Shown here in pieces: positions 19,121 to 28,066 of a stretch of 64,000 bases of DNA. The position numbers and the translations under genes were made by a program. The notes under the pieces were generated by a model that searched no databases, was not told the origin of the DNA, and saw only the letters and a program-made list of their open reading frames with translations. The stretch comes from JADCCX01 sp051649305 (GTDB taxonomy: Bacteria > Pseudomonadota > Alphaproteobacteria > Rhizobiales > Beijerinckiaceae): assembly GCA_051649305.1 (NCBI GenBank), contig JBOFGV010000098.1, positions 1 through 64,000 of the forward strand, read 5' to 3'. Within the stretch, counting starts at the first letter, position 1. Every line of letters starts with the position of its first letter.

Positions 19121-19864
19121 ATGAATATTCTCCTCATCAACCCCAACACAACCGAGGCAATGACCACGAAAGTAGCTGATGCTGCGCGTCTTTTCATGCC
19201 TGAAGTTGAAGTGCGGTCCGCAACTGGCCGTTTTGGTGCCCAATATATAGCCAGTCGGGCGAGCTATGCCGTGGCTTCGCATGCTGCCCTGGATTGTCTG
19301 GCGGAGCATGGTGCTGGCTGTGATATTGTGCTGCTGGCCTGCTTTGGCGACCCGGGGCTTGAGGCTTTGCGTGAAGTCTCCCCGGTTCCTGTCATCAGCC
19401 TGATTGATGCTTCCTGCGCTGAGGCTGCGCAGAACGGGCGGCGGTTTTCGATCGTCACCGGGGGTGAACGATGGGAACCTATGTTGCGTGAAATGATCAA
19501 GGCGCGGGCGCTTGATGTGCAACTCGCTTCCATTCGAACCGTTGCACCCACGGGGGGCGAAATCGCAGCTGACCCTGAGAAGGCCTATGCCGTGCTGGCC
19601 CAGGCATGCCAGAGCTGTGTAGACGACGACGGTGCGCAGGCCGTTATTCTGGGGGGAGCAGGATTGCTTGGCATTGCCGAGAAAATCCAATCGATGGTGT
19701 CTGTGCCATTGGTTTGCTCAAATGAAGCAGGCTTTCGATCTATTCAGAAAGAGCTCGCTTCAGGACACCACAAGGTTGATATCAAAGGCTGCGATCCGGT
19801 TGGAAGTGTTGGATTGTCCACTCCGCTGGCCGCTCTGCTTCAGCAGGGTAAGATGCAGTCCTGA
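19121..19864 (+). CDS. Asp/Glu/hydantoin racemase family protein
   Basis: A cofactor-independent racemase of 247 residues that starts MNILLINPNTTEAMT, the hallmark of hydantoin and allantoin racemases. The two catalytic Cys positions are visible in LLACFGDPGL, near residue 75, and in PLVCSNEAGF, near residue 195; the second has Cys-Ser-Asn in place of the more usual Cys-Asp-Gly. GGAGLLG precedes the second. It is divergent from the ABC importer and probably works on a compound that the importer brings in. No hydantoinase or carbamoylase gene is present, so the substrate remains open. Confidence 0.82.
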   Translation: MNILLINPNTTEAMTTKVADAARLFMPEVEVRSATGRFGAQYIASRASYAVASHAALDCLAEHGAGCDIVLLACFGDPGLEALREVSPVPVISLIDASCAEAAQNGRRFSIVTGGERWEPMLREMIKARALDVQLASIRTVAPTGGEIAADPEKAYAVLAQACQSCVDDDGAQAVILGGAGLLGIAEKIQSMVSVPLVCSNEAGFRSIQKELASGHHKVDIKGCDPVGSVGLSTPLAALLQQGKMQS

Positions 19865-19874
19865 GATTTCATCA

Positions 19875-20522
19875 TTATTGGGTTGGCGCGCTCACAGCCG
19901 CAACGGCTGCTTTTGCGTTTGTCTCAAGAGCTTCGGTTGACATGCCCGGCTTGTAGAGAGAGCCGCCCAATCCAAAGCCGTTGCAGCCTGCTGCCCGCAG
20001 GGAAGCCATGTTTTCCGGTCCCACGCCGCCCACAGCAATCAGCCGCAGCCCGGCGGGCAAAACGGCGCGCATGGCTTTGACGCCAGAGTGCCCAATCATT
20101 TCCATGGGGAAAAGCTTGAGCGCATTGGCACCTGCCCGGATCGCCGCAAAGGCCTCTGTTGGCGTTGCAAAGCCGGGCGCTGATACAAGACCAGCGGCGC
20201 GCGTGGCACGGATCACATCGACATCCGCATGGGGTGAAATAGCGATATGCGCGCCAATGCGTTTGAGCTCCGCCACCTCGGCTTCGGTGGTGACAGTTCC
20301 TGCGCCAACCACGGTTTGATCACCAAAACGGCGCATCAGCCGGGCGATGCTGTCAAACGGATCCGGCGAGTTGAGGGGGACTTCGATAATCCGAAATCCT
20401 GCCCTGACAAGGATGTCCCCAACACTTTCGGCATCAGCAGGCGGCAAGCCGCGCAGGATGGCGACAAGCGGCAAAGCCTTGAAAGCCGCATCAAAGCGCG
20501 CGTTGTTGTTGCCGGTTGTCAT
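19875..20522 (-). CDS. dgoA: 2-dehydro-3-deoxy-6-phosphogalactonate aldolase (KDPG/KDPGal family)
   Basis: Class I aldolase that cleaves a 2-keto-3-deoxy-6-phospho sugar acid to pyruvate and glyceraldehyde 3-phosphate. ALPLVAILRGLPPADA and IIEVPLNSPDPFDSI match the KDPGal branch rather than Eda. The Schiff-base Lys is in ALKLFPMEMIG. GVGPENMASLRAAGCNGFGLG closes the barrel. At 215 residues it has the usual length. Partner genes dgoK and dgoD are absent nearby. It is convergent with the racemase gene (10-bp gap). Confidence 0.85.
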   Translation of the reverse strand: MTTGNNNARFDAAFKALPLVAILRGLPPADAESVGDILVRAGFRIIEVPLNSPDPFDSIARLMRRFGDQTVVGAGTVTTEAEVAELKRIGAHIAISPHADVDVIRATRAAGLVSAPGFATPTEAFAAIRAGANALKLFPMEMIGHSGVKAMRAVLPAGLRLIAVGGVGPENMASLRAAGCNGFGLGGSLYKPGMSTEALETNAKAAVAAVSAPTQ

Positions 20523-20918
20523 GCCTTACCCTCTTCAAACGTTGAGTGCTCCGGCCCCAAATTGCTGGGCAGGCCAGCACACCAAGCGCTGTCCGGTATC
20601 GTTCGCACAACGCCTTGTCGCCCATCAATAGGTGCCGATTGTTCGTCGAGCAACTGACTATGGAACCGACTATTGCGCAACTCGTGGTCTCTAACTGGGC
20701 CTAGGCGTGTTGTTACCACAATACGGCATTCTTCCTGCTACACGCAGGTTATCTTGTGGGTCATTTCCTGGCCGTCAAGGAGCCATAACAAGCAACCTCT
20801 TGATAGCATGTGCAAAACCGGAAGCTGATAGAAATACAACCTAAAGTTGCTTTTATGAAATCAACGAAGTAAATCTTCCTGAGCAGTCGATTCGTTTTTA
20901 GCGCCAAGGGCAAGTGCA
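20523..20918. other. 396-bp intergenic region without a supported gene
   Basis: A reading frame on the minus strand (20519-20719) is open but has no family resemblance, and its codon use is unlike the neighbours. I see no RNA gene or terminator. The A+T-rich last 150 bp probably hold the promoter of the TolC-type lipoprotein gene, whose ATG is preceded by AAGGG. Confidence 0.5.
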
Positions 20919-22481
20919 ATGAAGTCAGTAACAGAAACAGCGACACTTGTCGGCTGTGCCCATTCTTACATCAGAACAACGCAAAATCTTGCTGTTCTTG
21001 CGCTTTTATCGCTTGTTTTGGCTGGTTGTGCTGTCAATCCCACCCCTCTTGATCAGGCAGCCGTTGCCAGTTTTGTTGCTGAAAAGCGCGCTGCATTGAC
21101 TGAAGGACAGGAGAAAATCGGCCGCAGAATCGACATGCACGAAGCGATGGCGCGCGCCCTGAAATACAACCTTGACGGGAGAGTTGCAGATTTTGAAGCG
21201 ATGCTGCGGGTTGAGGAAAGCAAGCTGAGTTCCATGGATATGTTGCCGCGCCTTGTGGCGGGCGGCGCAACAACCAGCCGGAATTCCGACAGCAGCTCGT
21301 CCTCCCGTTCCATCATCACAGGACGTGAGTCACTGGAGCCATCGACATCTCAGGACCGCAACAGCCTGACCGGCGATCTGACCTTTTCCTATAACCTGCT
21401 GGATTTTGGCCTGTCCTACTTTCGGGCACAGCAGGCCTCGGACAAGGTGCTGATTGCAGAAGAGAACCGCCGCAAGGTGGCCAACCGCATCATCGAGGAT
21501 GTGCGCGTTGCTTACTGGCGCGCCATTGCCAGCGAAAAACTGGCACGGCGCATTCCCGGCATGGAAGCGCGCATCGGCCAGGTGCAGCGCGCCAATGTGG
21601 CGCTGCGGGCCTCGGGCCAAACCTCGCCTGTTGCATTGCTGACCTTTGAACGCGAGGTGATTGACCTCCAGCGTGAAATCCGCCGCCTTGATACGGAACT
21701 TTCAAATGCGCGTGTCCAGCTGGCTGCGCTCATGAATCTCGAACCTGGCAGTGCTTTTGCCCTCGTGGACCCCACACGCGGACGGCAAAAACTCGCATTG
21801 CCGGGTTCGGGACCCGAGATGGTGCGGGTTGCCTTGCACAACAGGTCTGAAATCCGTGAGTTGATCCTGCAAAAGCGGATCAATGACACAGAGGCCAAGG
21901 CTGCACTTGTGGAACTGCTGCCGGGCATTCAGGCCTTCATCGGCGGCAATCTGGACCAGAACTCATTCCTTACCAAAAACCACTGGGTGGGCTGGGGCGC
22001 TAAAGCGAGCTGGAACTTGATCAATATCATCCGCTATCCCCAAAAGGCAGAGGTGATTGCCTCTCAGGATCGTTTGATCGACCAGAAAGCCTTGGCAGCC
22101 ACCATGGCAGTGATGACGCAGGTTTATGCCAGCCGCATCAAGTTCCACCACACTGGAAAGGAACTCTCGGTCGCCAATGCTTATGGCAACGTGCAGGGTC
22201 AGCTTCTGCATCAGGTTCGTGCCGAGGCGAAAGCCGGAAAAATATCCGACCAGACCGTGCTGCGCGAGGAGATGAACCAGCTCATTGCCACGGTCCGTGC
22301 CGATCTCGCCTATGCCAACTGGCAGAGCGCCTATGCCAACGTTTACTCCGCCATTGGCATTGATCCCTACGCCAACCAGCTGGCGAAAGATGCCGGCGTT
22401 CCTGACCTCGCAAGTCAAATCCGCACCAGCTGGTTCGAAAAAGGCCAGATGCCTGCGGGTATGAAACAAGCCCGGCGTTAA
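20919..22481 (+). CDS. TolC-family outer-membrane channel lipoprotein
   Basis: Outer-membrane exit duct of 520 residues. After a short N-terminal stretch comes a lipoprotein signal with lipobox LVLAGC, Cys at about 36. Two TolC repeats follow, rich in long helices (EENRRKVANRIIEDVRVAYWRAIASEKL; EVIASQDRLIDQKALAATMAVM) with SYNLLDFGLSYFRA, a typical beta-strand mark. It is followed 50 bp later by a periplasmic adaptor gene, so both form an export machine. No inner-membrane pump or ABC exporter accompanies them. The third gene in line looks like the remnant of a membrane peptidase. Confidence 0.87.
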   Translation: MKSVTETATLVGCAHSYIRTTQNLAVLALLSLVLAGCAVNPTPLDQAAVASFVAEKRAALTEGQEKIGRRIDMHEAMARALKYNLDGRVADFEAMLRVEESKLSSMDMLPRLVAGGATTSRNSDSSSSSRSIITGRESLEPSTSQDRNSLTGDLTFSYNLLDFGLSYFRAQQASDKVLIAEENRRKVANRIIEDVRVAYWRAIASEKLARRIPGMEARIGQVQRANVALRASGQTSPVALLTFEREVIDLQREIRRLDTELSNARVQLAALMNLEPGSAFALVDPTRGRQKLALPGSGPEMVRVALHNRSEIRELILQKRINDTEAKAALVELLPGIQAFIGGNLDQNSFLTKNHWVGWGAKASWNLINIIRYPQKAEVIASQDRLIDQKALAATMAVMTQVYASRIKFHHTGKELSVANAYGNVQGQLLHQVRAEAKAGKISDQTVLREEMNQLIATVRADLAYANWQSAYANVYSAIGIDPYANQLAKDAGVPDLASQIRTSWFEKGQMPAGMKQARR

Positions 22482-22530
22482 ATCTCTCTCTTCACATCCC
22501 CCAAAACACCAGACAGAAAGCAGCAGGCCT

Positions 22531-23355
22531 ATGACAATGCTCCCCCCCACAGAAGTCAGACATCCTGTCGCAACCAAAATTCTGGTGTTTATGGCCAGCG
22601 CCGTCCCGCTGGTCTGCCTTGCGGCGGGCGAAGGTCTGGCTCAATCGCCAGTAAAGCCCGCCGCAATTTCTGCTTCCTCCACAGCCGGTACACCAGCTGC
22701 GCGCGGCGTTATCAGACCCTGGCACGAAGTGAAAATCGCCGTTGATCTCGTGGCCAAGGTCAAGTCCTTGCCGCTTCGTGTGGGCGATCGTTTTAATGAG
22801 GGTAATGTCCTGCTGGAGTTTGATTGCGCCCGCTTTCAGGCTGATCTGCGCGCGGCAAAGGCAACAGAATCTGAGCAGGCTGCGGTCCATCGCAGCAATG
22901 TAACGCTGCAAAGGCATAAGGCTGTCGGCTCCAACGACGTGGACATCTCCCGTGCCCGTTTGGCCAAGGCTACAGCGGATGCTGAAAGCCTTTCACTGCG
23001 CATCAGCCAATGCAAGATTGTGGCTCCTTTCTCGGGTCGCGTGGCTGAACGCATGGTGGATGCACATGAGCTGCCACAAGCCAACCAGCCGCTGCTGCGC
23101 ATCGTCAATGATGGTGCACTGGAAATAGCCCTCATTGTTCCGGCCAACTGGCTGAAATGGCTGAAGCAGGATCAGGCTTTTGCGTTCACGCTGGATGATA
23201 CAGGAGCCTCGGCACAGGCTGTCGTCACCCGCATTGGCGCAGCCATTGATCCCGTCAGCCAGACCGTCGAGGTGTTCGGCAAGCTTCAGGGCGCGTCAGA
23301 CAACATCCTGCCGGGCATGGGTGGTTCCGCCACCTTCACGCAGCCGCAAAGCTGA
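22531..23355 (+). CDS. Periplasmic adaptor (membrane fusion) protein, HlyD/RND type
   Basis: A short adaptor of 274 residues with an N-terminal hydrophobic signal or anchor (ILVFMASAVPLVCLAAG). The lipoyl/biotinyl half-motifs are VDLVAKVKSLPLRVGDRFNEG and CKIVAPFSGRVAERMVDAHE. They flank an alpha-helical hairpin (ATESEQAAVHRSNVTLQRHK). A beta-barrel ends in QTVEVFGKLQG and LPGMGGSATF. It would bridge the upstream TolC-type channel to an inner-membrane partner. MTM at the start offers two adjacent ATGs. It is 6 bp upstream of the truncated third gene. Confidence 0.87.
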   Translation: MTMLPPTEVRHPVATKILVFMASAVPLVCLAAGEGLAQSPVKPAAISASSTAGTPAARGVIRPWHEVKIAVDLVAKVKSLPLRVGDRFNEGNVLLEFDCARFQADLRAAKATESEQAAVHRSNVTLQRHKAVGSNDVDISRARLAKATADAESLSLRISQCKIVAPFSGRVAERMVDAHELPQANQPLLRIVNDGALEIALIVPANWLKWLKQDQAFAFTLDDTGASAQAVVTRIGAAIDPVSQTVEVFGKLQGASDNILPGMGGSATFTQPQS

Positions 23356-23361
23356 GGAATC

Positions 23362-23676
23362 ATGGGAAGAAAAGCAGGCAGCTACACTGCTGTGCCAAGG
23401 CTGCGCGCTGACTTGCAGCAGATCGTGCAGGATGCGCAAAGTGTGGTGTATGATCCGCAGGCGCAGCAGTTTTTCCATCTCGACAGGGACAACACCGTCC
23501 TTTTTGCGCTCTGGAGAAACCAGGCTTTTGCTCAGCCGGAACATGGTCTTCAGAAAAACATAGCACAGTATGCAATACAGGAATTGCATGTGCAGCGCTT
23601 CCTGCAGCTTGCCAACCGTTATGGCTGGTTGCAGGGAAGGAAAGGGCGGGTCAAAGCACCTTGCCGGGATTCATGA
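23362..23676 (+). pseudogene. PqqD-like N-terminal fragment of a probable M50/HlyD membrane peptidase
   Basis: A 104-residue frame 6 bp after the adaptor gene. It opens with a basic stretch and RLRADL, followed by SVVYDPQAQQFFHLDRDNTV, a few helical residues, and YAIQELHVQRFLQLANRYGW. This is the pattern of the PqqD-like winged-helix domain at the N-terminus of large (about 700-residue) zinc-peptidase/adaptor fusions. Such fusions elsewhere follow TolC and adaptor genes in this order. Here it ends after the domain and its last codons run into the 3' end of the convergent oxidase gene (26-bp overlap). I infer a 3' deletion. It may instead be a real stand-alone PqqD-like protein. Confidence 0.5.
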
Positions 23677-25084
23677 TCCCGCGTGGATCGAAGCTCTGTT
23701 TGAGAACACGCATCATTTCCAGAGCAACCGGGTCCTTGTAGCGCGGCAGCAACTTGCGCTTGTGTTGCCCCACGCCGTGCTCGGCAGCAATCGACCCGTT
23801 GTAGCGCTTCACGATGTCAAACATCGCTGTGTTCATTGGTTCATAGAGTGCCAAAAATTCTTTCGGATCAGCGCCTTCTGGCTGCGAGACATTGAAGTGC
23901 AGGTTGCCATCGCCCAGATGCCCAAAGGGTAGGGGACGACAACCGGGAAACTGCTCCGCCAGCATGGCAAGGGCCTCGTCCATAAAGCGAGGCACATCGG
24001 CGATGGGGACCGAGATATCGTGTTTGATCGATGCACCAGCCAGTGATTGCGCAAAGGGCAGATCTTCCCTGAGTTTCCACAGGTTCATGCGCTGGTCGAG
24101 CGAGGCGGAAAGTGTGGCATCATCCGCTTCGCCTGCTTCAAAGGCTTCTGCCAGCATGGCTTCAACCGCGTCCTGCAAGCCATCCGCATTCTGGGAGGCC
24201 ACCTCCAGCAAGACATACCAGGCGTGCTTTTCTGACAGCGGATCGCGCGTGCCTGATGCATAGGCGAGCGACAGTTCAATGGCCTGTCGCGGTATGACCT
24301 CGAAAGCTGTGACTATACCGCCTGCTCCGGCCTGTGCTCTTGTCAGCAGCTGCAGCGCCTGCGCTGGCGACGACAGACCTATGAACGCCGTTACCTGACT
24401 TCTGGGCCTTGGAAACAACTTCAGCGTTGCGGCTGTGATGACACCAAGCGTGCCTTCCGAGCCGATGAAGAGATGCTTCATCTCATAGCCCGCATTGTCC
24501 TTGCGCAGGCCGGACAATCCGTTCCAGATGCGCCCGTCCGGCAGCACCACTTCCAGCCCCAGCACCAGATCACGCGTGTTGCCATAAGCAATAACACCGG
24601 TTCCGCCTGCGTTGGTGGCTAGGTTGCCGCCAATCATGCAGCTGCCTTCTGAGGGCAGGGACAGCGGGAAAAACCGGTCAGCCTTGGTGGCGGCTTCCTG
24701 CAGGTTCTGCAAAATGACACCGGCTTCCACCGTCATCATGTTGGACAGCGGCTGCACATCACGCACCTTGTCCATGCGTGCCAGCGAGAGGAGGATGGCC
24801 TTGCCGCTGCCATCAGGCACCTGCCCGCCCACACCGCCTGTGTTGCCGGATTGCGGCACGACAGGCGTGCCGGTCTGATGGGCCAGCTTCATGATAGCGG
24901 AGACTTCAGCTGTTGACCCCGGACGAACCACAGCGATTGCCGCACCCGTGTAAAGGTTGCGCCATTCCCGCAAATGGGGGGCCATCACATCCGCATCTGT
25001 GATGACATGTTTATCGCCAACAATGCCTGCAAGGCGTGGCAACAATGGTTGCGAAGTGGGCGATGCAATGACGGCGCGGCGCAT
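23651..25084 (-). CDS. FAD-linked 2-hydroxyacid dehydrogenase (D-2-hydroxyglutarate/glycolate oxidase family)
   Basis: A flavoprotein of 477 residues of the VAO/GlcD family. FAD binding is shown by VVPQSGNTGGVGGQVPDGSG and GGNLATNAGGTGVIAYGNTRD. The C-terminal metal/substrate part carries PFGHLGDGNLHFNVS and AAEHGVGQHKRKLLP, with the usual ending FDPRGIMNPGKVL. The likely substrate is D-2-hydroxyglutarate or D-lactate, with electrons passed to ETF or quinone. It stands 15 bp downstream of the RNA methyltransferase gene on the same strand and is intact at its 3' end. Confidence 0.9.
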   Translation of the reverse strand: MRRAVIASPTSQPLLPRLAGIVGDKHVITDADVMAPHLREWRNLYTGAAIAVVRPGSTAEVSAIMKLAHQTGTPVVPQSGNTGGVGGQVPDGSGKAILLSLARMDKVRDVQPLSNMMTVEAGVILQNLQEAATKADRFFPLSLPSEGSCMIGGNLATNAGGTGVIAYGNTRDLVLGLEVVLPDGRIWNGLSGLRKDNAGYEMKHLFIGSEGTLGVITAATLKLFPRPRSQVTAFIGLSSPAQALQLLTRAQAGAGGIVTAFEVIPRQAIELSLAYASGTRDPLSEKHAWYVLLEVASQNADGLQDAVEAMLAEAFEAGEADDATLSASLDQRMNLWKLREDLPFAQSLAGASIKHDISVPIADVPRFMDEALAMLAEQFPGCRPLPFGHLGDGNLHFNVSQPEGADPKEFLALYEPMNTAMFDIVKRYNGSIAAEHGVGQHKRKLLPRYKDPVALEMMRVLKQSFDPRGIMNPGKVL

Positions 25085-25099
25085 GAGGGTCAGTTTCAG

Positions 25100-26311
25100 T
25101 TAGCGCTGGAAGATACCAACAAGCTCAATATGCTTGCTCCAGGCAAACTGATCAACCGGCGTCACCTTGCCAAGCTTGAAGCCACCGGCAATCAGGATTT
25201 TTGCATCCCGGATAAAGCTCTGGAGATCACAGGAAACACTGATGACCTTCTTCACCTTCGACGTCGCCAGATGTTTTGACTGCGCCTCGGCCCCGGCGCG
25301 TGGCGGGTCCATTACCACGACATCATAGGTGTTGAGTTCCATCGGCAGCAACGGGCGCTTGAAGAGATCACGTGCCTCGGCGGTCACCTGCTTAAGGCCC
25401 TGACGGCTGCGGGCTCCGCGCAACAGCGCATCAATGCCATCCGCCACATCATCAACGGCATGCACCTTGCTGGTTTGCGCAATCCGCAGCGCAAAGGGGC
25501 CAACACCGCAGAAGAGATCAACCACGGATTTTGCCTTGCCCAGATTGTCAGCCACAAGCCTCGCCAATGTCTGCTCCGCCTCGGAAGTGGCCTGCAAAAA
25601 GGCGCGGGGCGGCAGATTGACAGGAATATCCGCCATCATCACGGTGGCGGGCTTGCGCTCCACCACGATGCCGCGATGGACAGAGAGGCGTGCCAGATCA
25701 AGCTTGTTGGCAATTGCCGTCAATTGCCTGCGCTCATCGGGGTCCGGCTGGCCATGGCCACGGATATCCACATCCAATCCGTTGAGCGTCGCTGAAATCT
25801 GCACATCCAGCGGCTTGTTGCGCGACAGCAGCGGCAGTGTCACACGCCGCGCCACATCAAACACGGATGCGAGCTCCGGCACGAGAACAGGGCAGACATC
25901 AAGGGATTGCAGGTTGTGGCTTCTCGCAGCCATAAAGCCCGCTGTTGGCCCATCCGGCCCAAAGCGCACATGCACAATAGCGCGGCGGCGGCCTTGACCG
26001 TGGGCAACAATCGTATCCTGAACATCGGCCACAAGCCCCTCGCGCTCCAGCGCGCGGCGGACAACATCGGTTTTCCAGTGGCCGTAGGCATCCACCTGCA
26101 TGTGCTGCATGGCGCAGCCACCGCACCGACCGAACGCCGGACAGAAAGGCTCTGCCCGCGAAGGCGAGGGTGTTACAATGCTGATAAGCTGATTGTCGCC
26201 ATCAAGCGCAACAGTTTCGCCGGGCAGGGCAAACGGCACGAAGACGGGGCCATTCTCGGTCCGTACGACGCCTTCGCCGCACGAACTCAGATGATCAACG
26301 GTGAAGGTCAT
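25100..26311 (-). CDS. Iron-sulfur class I SAM-dependent RNA m5U methyltransferase (TrmA/RlmD family)
   Basis: Methylates uridine in 23S rRNA or tRNA; which one cannot be told from this sequence. A short TRAM-like N-terminus leads to the [4Fe-4S] Cys set FCPAFGRCGGC plus LDVCPVL. The Rossmann domain shows VVDLFCGVGPFALRIA and VVVMDPPRAGAEAQ. The catalytic nucleophile is the Cys in ISVSCDLQSFIRD. It begins 1 bp after the xseB stop, so the two are a tight pair. In Rhizobiales this protein is often found near TlyA and XseB. Confidence 0.9.
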   Translation of the reverse strand: MTFTVDHLSSCGEGVVRTENGPVFVPFALPGETVALDGDNQLISIVTPSPSRAEPFCPAFGRCGGCAMQHMQVDAYGHWKTDVVRRALEREGLVADVQDTIVAHGQGRRRAIVHVRFGPDGPTAGFMAARSHNLQSLDVCPVLVPELASVFDVARRVTLPLLSRNKPLDVQISATLNGLDVDIRGHGQPDPDERRQLTAIANKLDLARLSVHRGIVVERKPATVMMADIPVNLPPRAFLQATSEAEQTLARLVADNLGKAKSVVDLFCGVGPFALRIAQTSKVHAVDDVADGIDALLRGARSRQGLKQVTAEARDLFKRPLLPMELNTYDVVVMDPPRAGAEAQSKHLATSKVKKVISVSCDLQSFIRDAKILIAGGFKLGKVTPVDQFAWSKHIELVGIFQR

Positions 26312-26566
26312 TCAGCCGACATCTAGCGGTTTTGTGCCAGCGGCCTTGCCATCAGCGCCTTGCGTGATCACCTCGACGCGCAGCTCGGCCTTGCGCAGCA
26401 GAAGCTCGCACTGCACTTTCAGCTTCTCGCCGCGCTCATAGATGCGAATCGATTCATCCAGCGGTACATCGCCCCGCTCAAGGCGGCTGACAATCTGCTC
26501 CAGTTCCTGAAGCGCTTTTTCAAACGGCAGGGCGGCGATGTCAGCGGTGTCAGATGGTTCGGTCAT
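26312..26566 (-). CDS. xseB: Exodeoxyribonuclease VII small subunit
   Basis: Small helical subunit of the single-strand exonuclease, 84 residues. The family core LPFEKALQELEQIVSRLERGDVPLDESIRIYERGEKLKVQCE is complete. The gene abuts the RNA methyltransferase gene. xseA is elsewhere, which is common in this class. dxs, the usual downstream gene, is not here. Confidence 0.95.
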   Translation of the reverse strand: MTEPSDTADIAALPFEKALQELEQIVSRLERGDVPLDESIRIYERGEKLKVQCELLLRKAELRVEVITQGADGKAAGTKPLDVG

Positions 26567-26701
26567 TTCTGCGGTTTAGCGCATTGTGGGCTGGGAGCGA
26601 AGCTGTGTTTACAGCGATGTTAACCTTTTTTTCACCATGTTCGCGCGTTTTTCATCAAGACAGGTTAAAGCAAAATTGCTGCAGTCGTTTGAGAGGCCAA
26701 G

Positions 26702-27109
26702 ATGGCGTTCGAATACAAGTGTGTCGCTGGCCCAACAATCGTTGCCGTCAAGAGTGCCAAGGCGCGCGATCAGGCGGTCAAAGCCTTTGAAGACATCATG
26801 AATGCCGAGGCTGCCCACGGCTGGGAATATGTTGGCATTGATGAGTTTCATGTTTCCGAACCCGAAGGCTGGCTGTCGCGCAAGCGGGTTTATGTCCCAT
26901 CCAAAATTCTGGTTTTCCGCCGCGAGAAGGAGGCATCAGCCGTGGCTGAAGCCCTTGCTCTGCAGAAACGTGACCTTGCGCCGGAAGCTGTTTCATCCGC
27001 GCCAATGGCAGCGATAGCCGCGCCTGCCGCTTCCGTGGTCGAGGCAGAGGTCATTGACATCACCAAGGATGCAACTGCCAAGGGCCGTGCCCTTGCCAAA
27101 GGGCGTTGA
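26702..27109 (+). CDS. DUF4177 domain protein
   Basis: A 135-residue cytosolic protein of unknown function. The first 70 residues form the DUF4177 unit: MAFEYKCVAGP, NAEAAHGWEYVGIDEF, KILVFRRE, a small alpha/beta fold. After residue 80 comes an Ala/Val-rich linker and a basic C-terminus (AKGRALAKGR). The start is preceded by GAGAGGCCAAG. It stands alone on the plus strand between xseB and the LysR gene. Confidence 0.85.
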   Translation: MAFEYKCVAGPTIVAVKSAKARDQAVKAFEDIMNAEAAHGWEYVGIDEFHVSEPEGWLSRKRVYVPSKILVFRREKEASAVAEALALQKRDLAPEAVSSAPMAAIAAPAASVVEAEVIDITKDATAKGRALAKGR

Positions 27110-27140
27110 GCGCCGTGCCTGAAGCCCCGGTTCAATCCTG

Positions 27141-28064
27141 ATGGATCGTCTGGCTGAACTTGATATCTTTGCGCGCGTCGTGACCGCAGGGTCCATGTCT
27201 GCCGCAGGGCGCGAAATTGGCCTGTCGCCTCCCGTCGTTTCCAAACACATCAAATCACTGGAAGAGCGTTTGGGAACGCGGCTGCTGCAACGCACAACGC
27301 GGCAGCTGGCGCTGACAGAATCAGGACAGGGCTTCTACGAGCGGGTGGTGGCGATTCTCGCCTCTGTCGATGAGGCGGAAGCCTGGGTTTCACGTCGCAC
27401 GGCAGCAGCCCGCGGTGTGCTGCGTGTCTCGGCTCCCACATCCTTCGGGCGCATGCACCTTGCACCGCATCTCGTGGATTTCCTCAAGCAGTATCCCGAT
27501 ATCACGGTGGATCTGTCACTGTCGGATCAGTTCGTGGATATCGTGGCGGAAGGCTTTGATCTCGCCATTCGCATCGCCGATCTGGCTGATTCAAGCCTTG
27601 TTGCCCGCAAGCTTGCGCCTAACCATCGCGTGTTATGCGCCACACCGGACTATCTTGCGACGCACGGCGAGCCTGTAACCCTTGCTGATCTTTCAAGCCA
27701 TAAGTTGCTTGTTCACAACGTGGATTTCTGGCGTCTGGAAAATGCCGGAGGCGTTTCAACAGTCAAGGTGGAAAGCGCCATCCGCACCAATTCCAGCGAG
27801 GTTATCCGCGAGGCGGTGCTGGCCGGTGTGGGAATCGCATTGCGTTCCACATGGGATGTAGGGCCAGAAATCGACAGCGGAAAATTGCGGATTGTCCTGC
27901 CGGATTGGCATGCCTCGGCGCGGGTGGCGGTTTATGCCGTTTATCCCTCACGCCGCCATCTCGCCCACAAGGTGCGGGTCTTCATGGATTTTCTCAACGG
28001 GCGGTTTGGACAACCACCCTATTGGGACAAGGGATTGAGCCTTGGCTCAACCCCCAAGAGCTGA
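27141..28064 (+). CDS. LysR-family transcriptional regulator
   Basis: A 307-residue activator/repressor. The N-terminal winged helix is DRLAELDIFARVVTAGSMSAAGREIGLSPPVVSKHIKSLEERLGTRLLQRTTRQLALTESG in three overlapping parts. The effector domain follows, with FDLAIRIADLADSSLVARKLAPNHRVLCA. This places it with the subgroup that regulates quinone reductases or dehydrogenases. The target cannot be named. It ends 3 bp from the convergent bioY stop and is not divergent from any metabolic gene. Confidence 0.9.
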   Translation: MDRLAELDIFARVVTAGSMSAAGREIGLSPPVVSKHIKSLEERLGTRLLQRTTRQLALTESGQGFYERVVAILASVDEAEAWVSRRTAAARGVLRVSAPTSFGRMHLAPHLVDFLKQYPDITVDLSLSDQFVDIVAEGFDLAIRIADLADSSLVARKLAPNHRVLCATPDYLATHGEPVTLADLSSHKLLVHNVDFWRLENAGGVSTVKVESAIRTNSSEVIREAVLAGVGIALRSTWDVGPEIDSGKLRIVLPDWHASARVAVYAVYPSRRHLAHKVRVFMDFLNGRFGQPPYWDKGLSLGSTPKS

Positions 28065-28066
28065 AT

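Noticed and set aside
19070..19690. 206-codon minus-strand frame opposite the racemase gene
   Set aside because: The racemase has an exact family start and catalytic cysteines; this frame has neither a signal nor a domain.
20519..20719. 66-codon minus-strand frame upstream of the aldolase gene
   Set aside because: No ribosome-binding site, no similarity, and it overlaps the aldolase start; treated as leader DNA.
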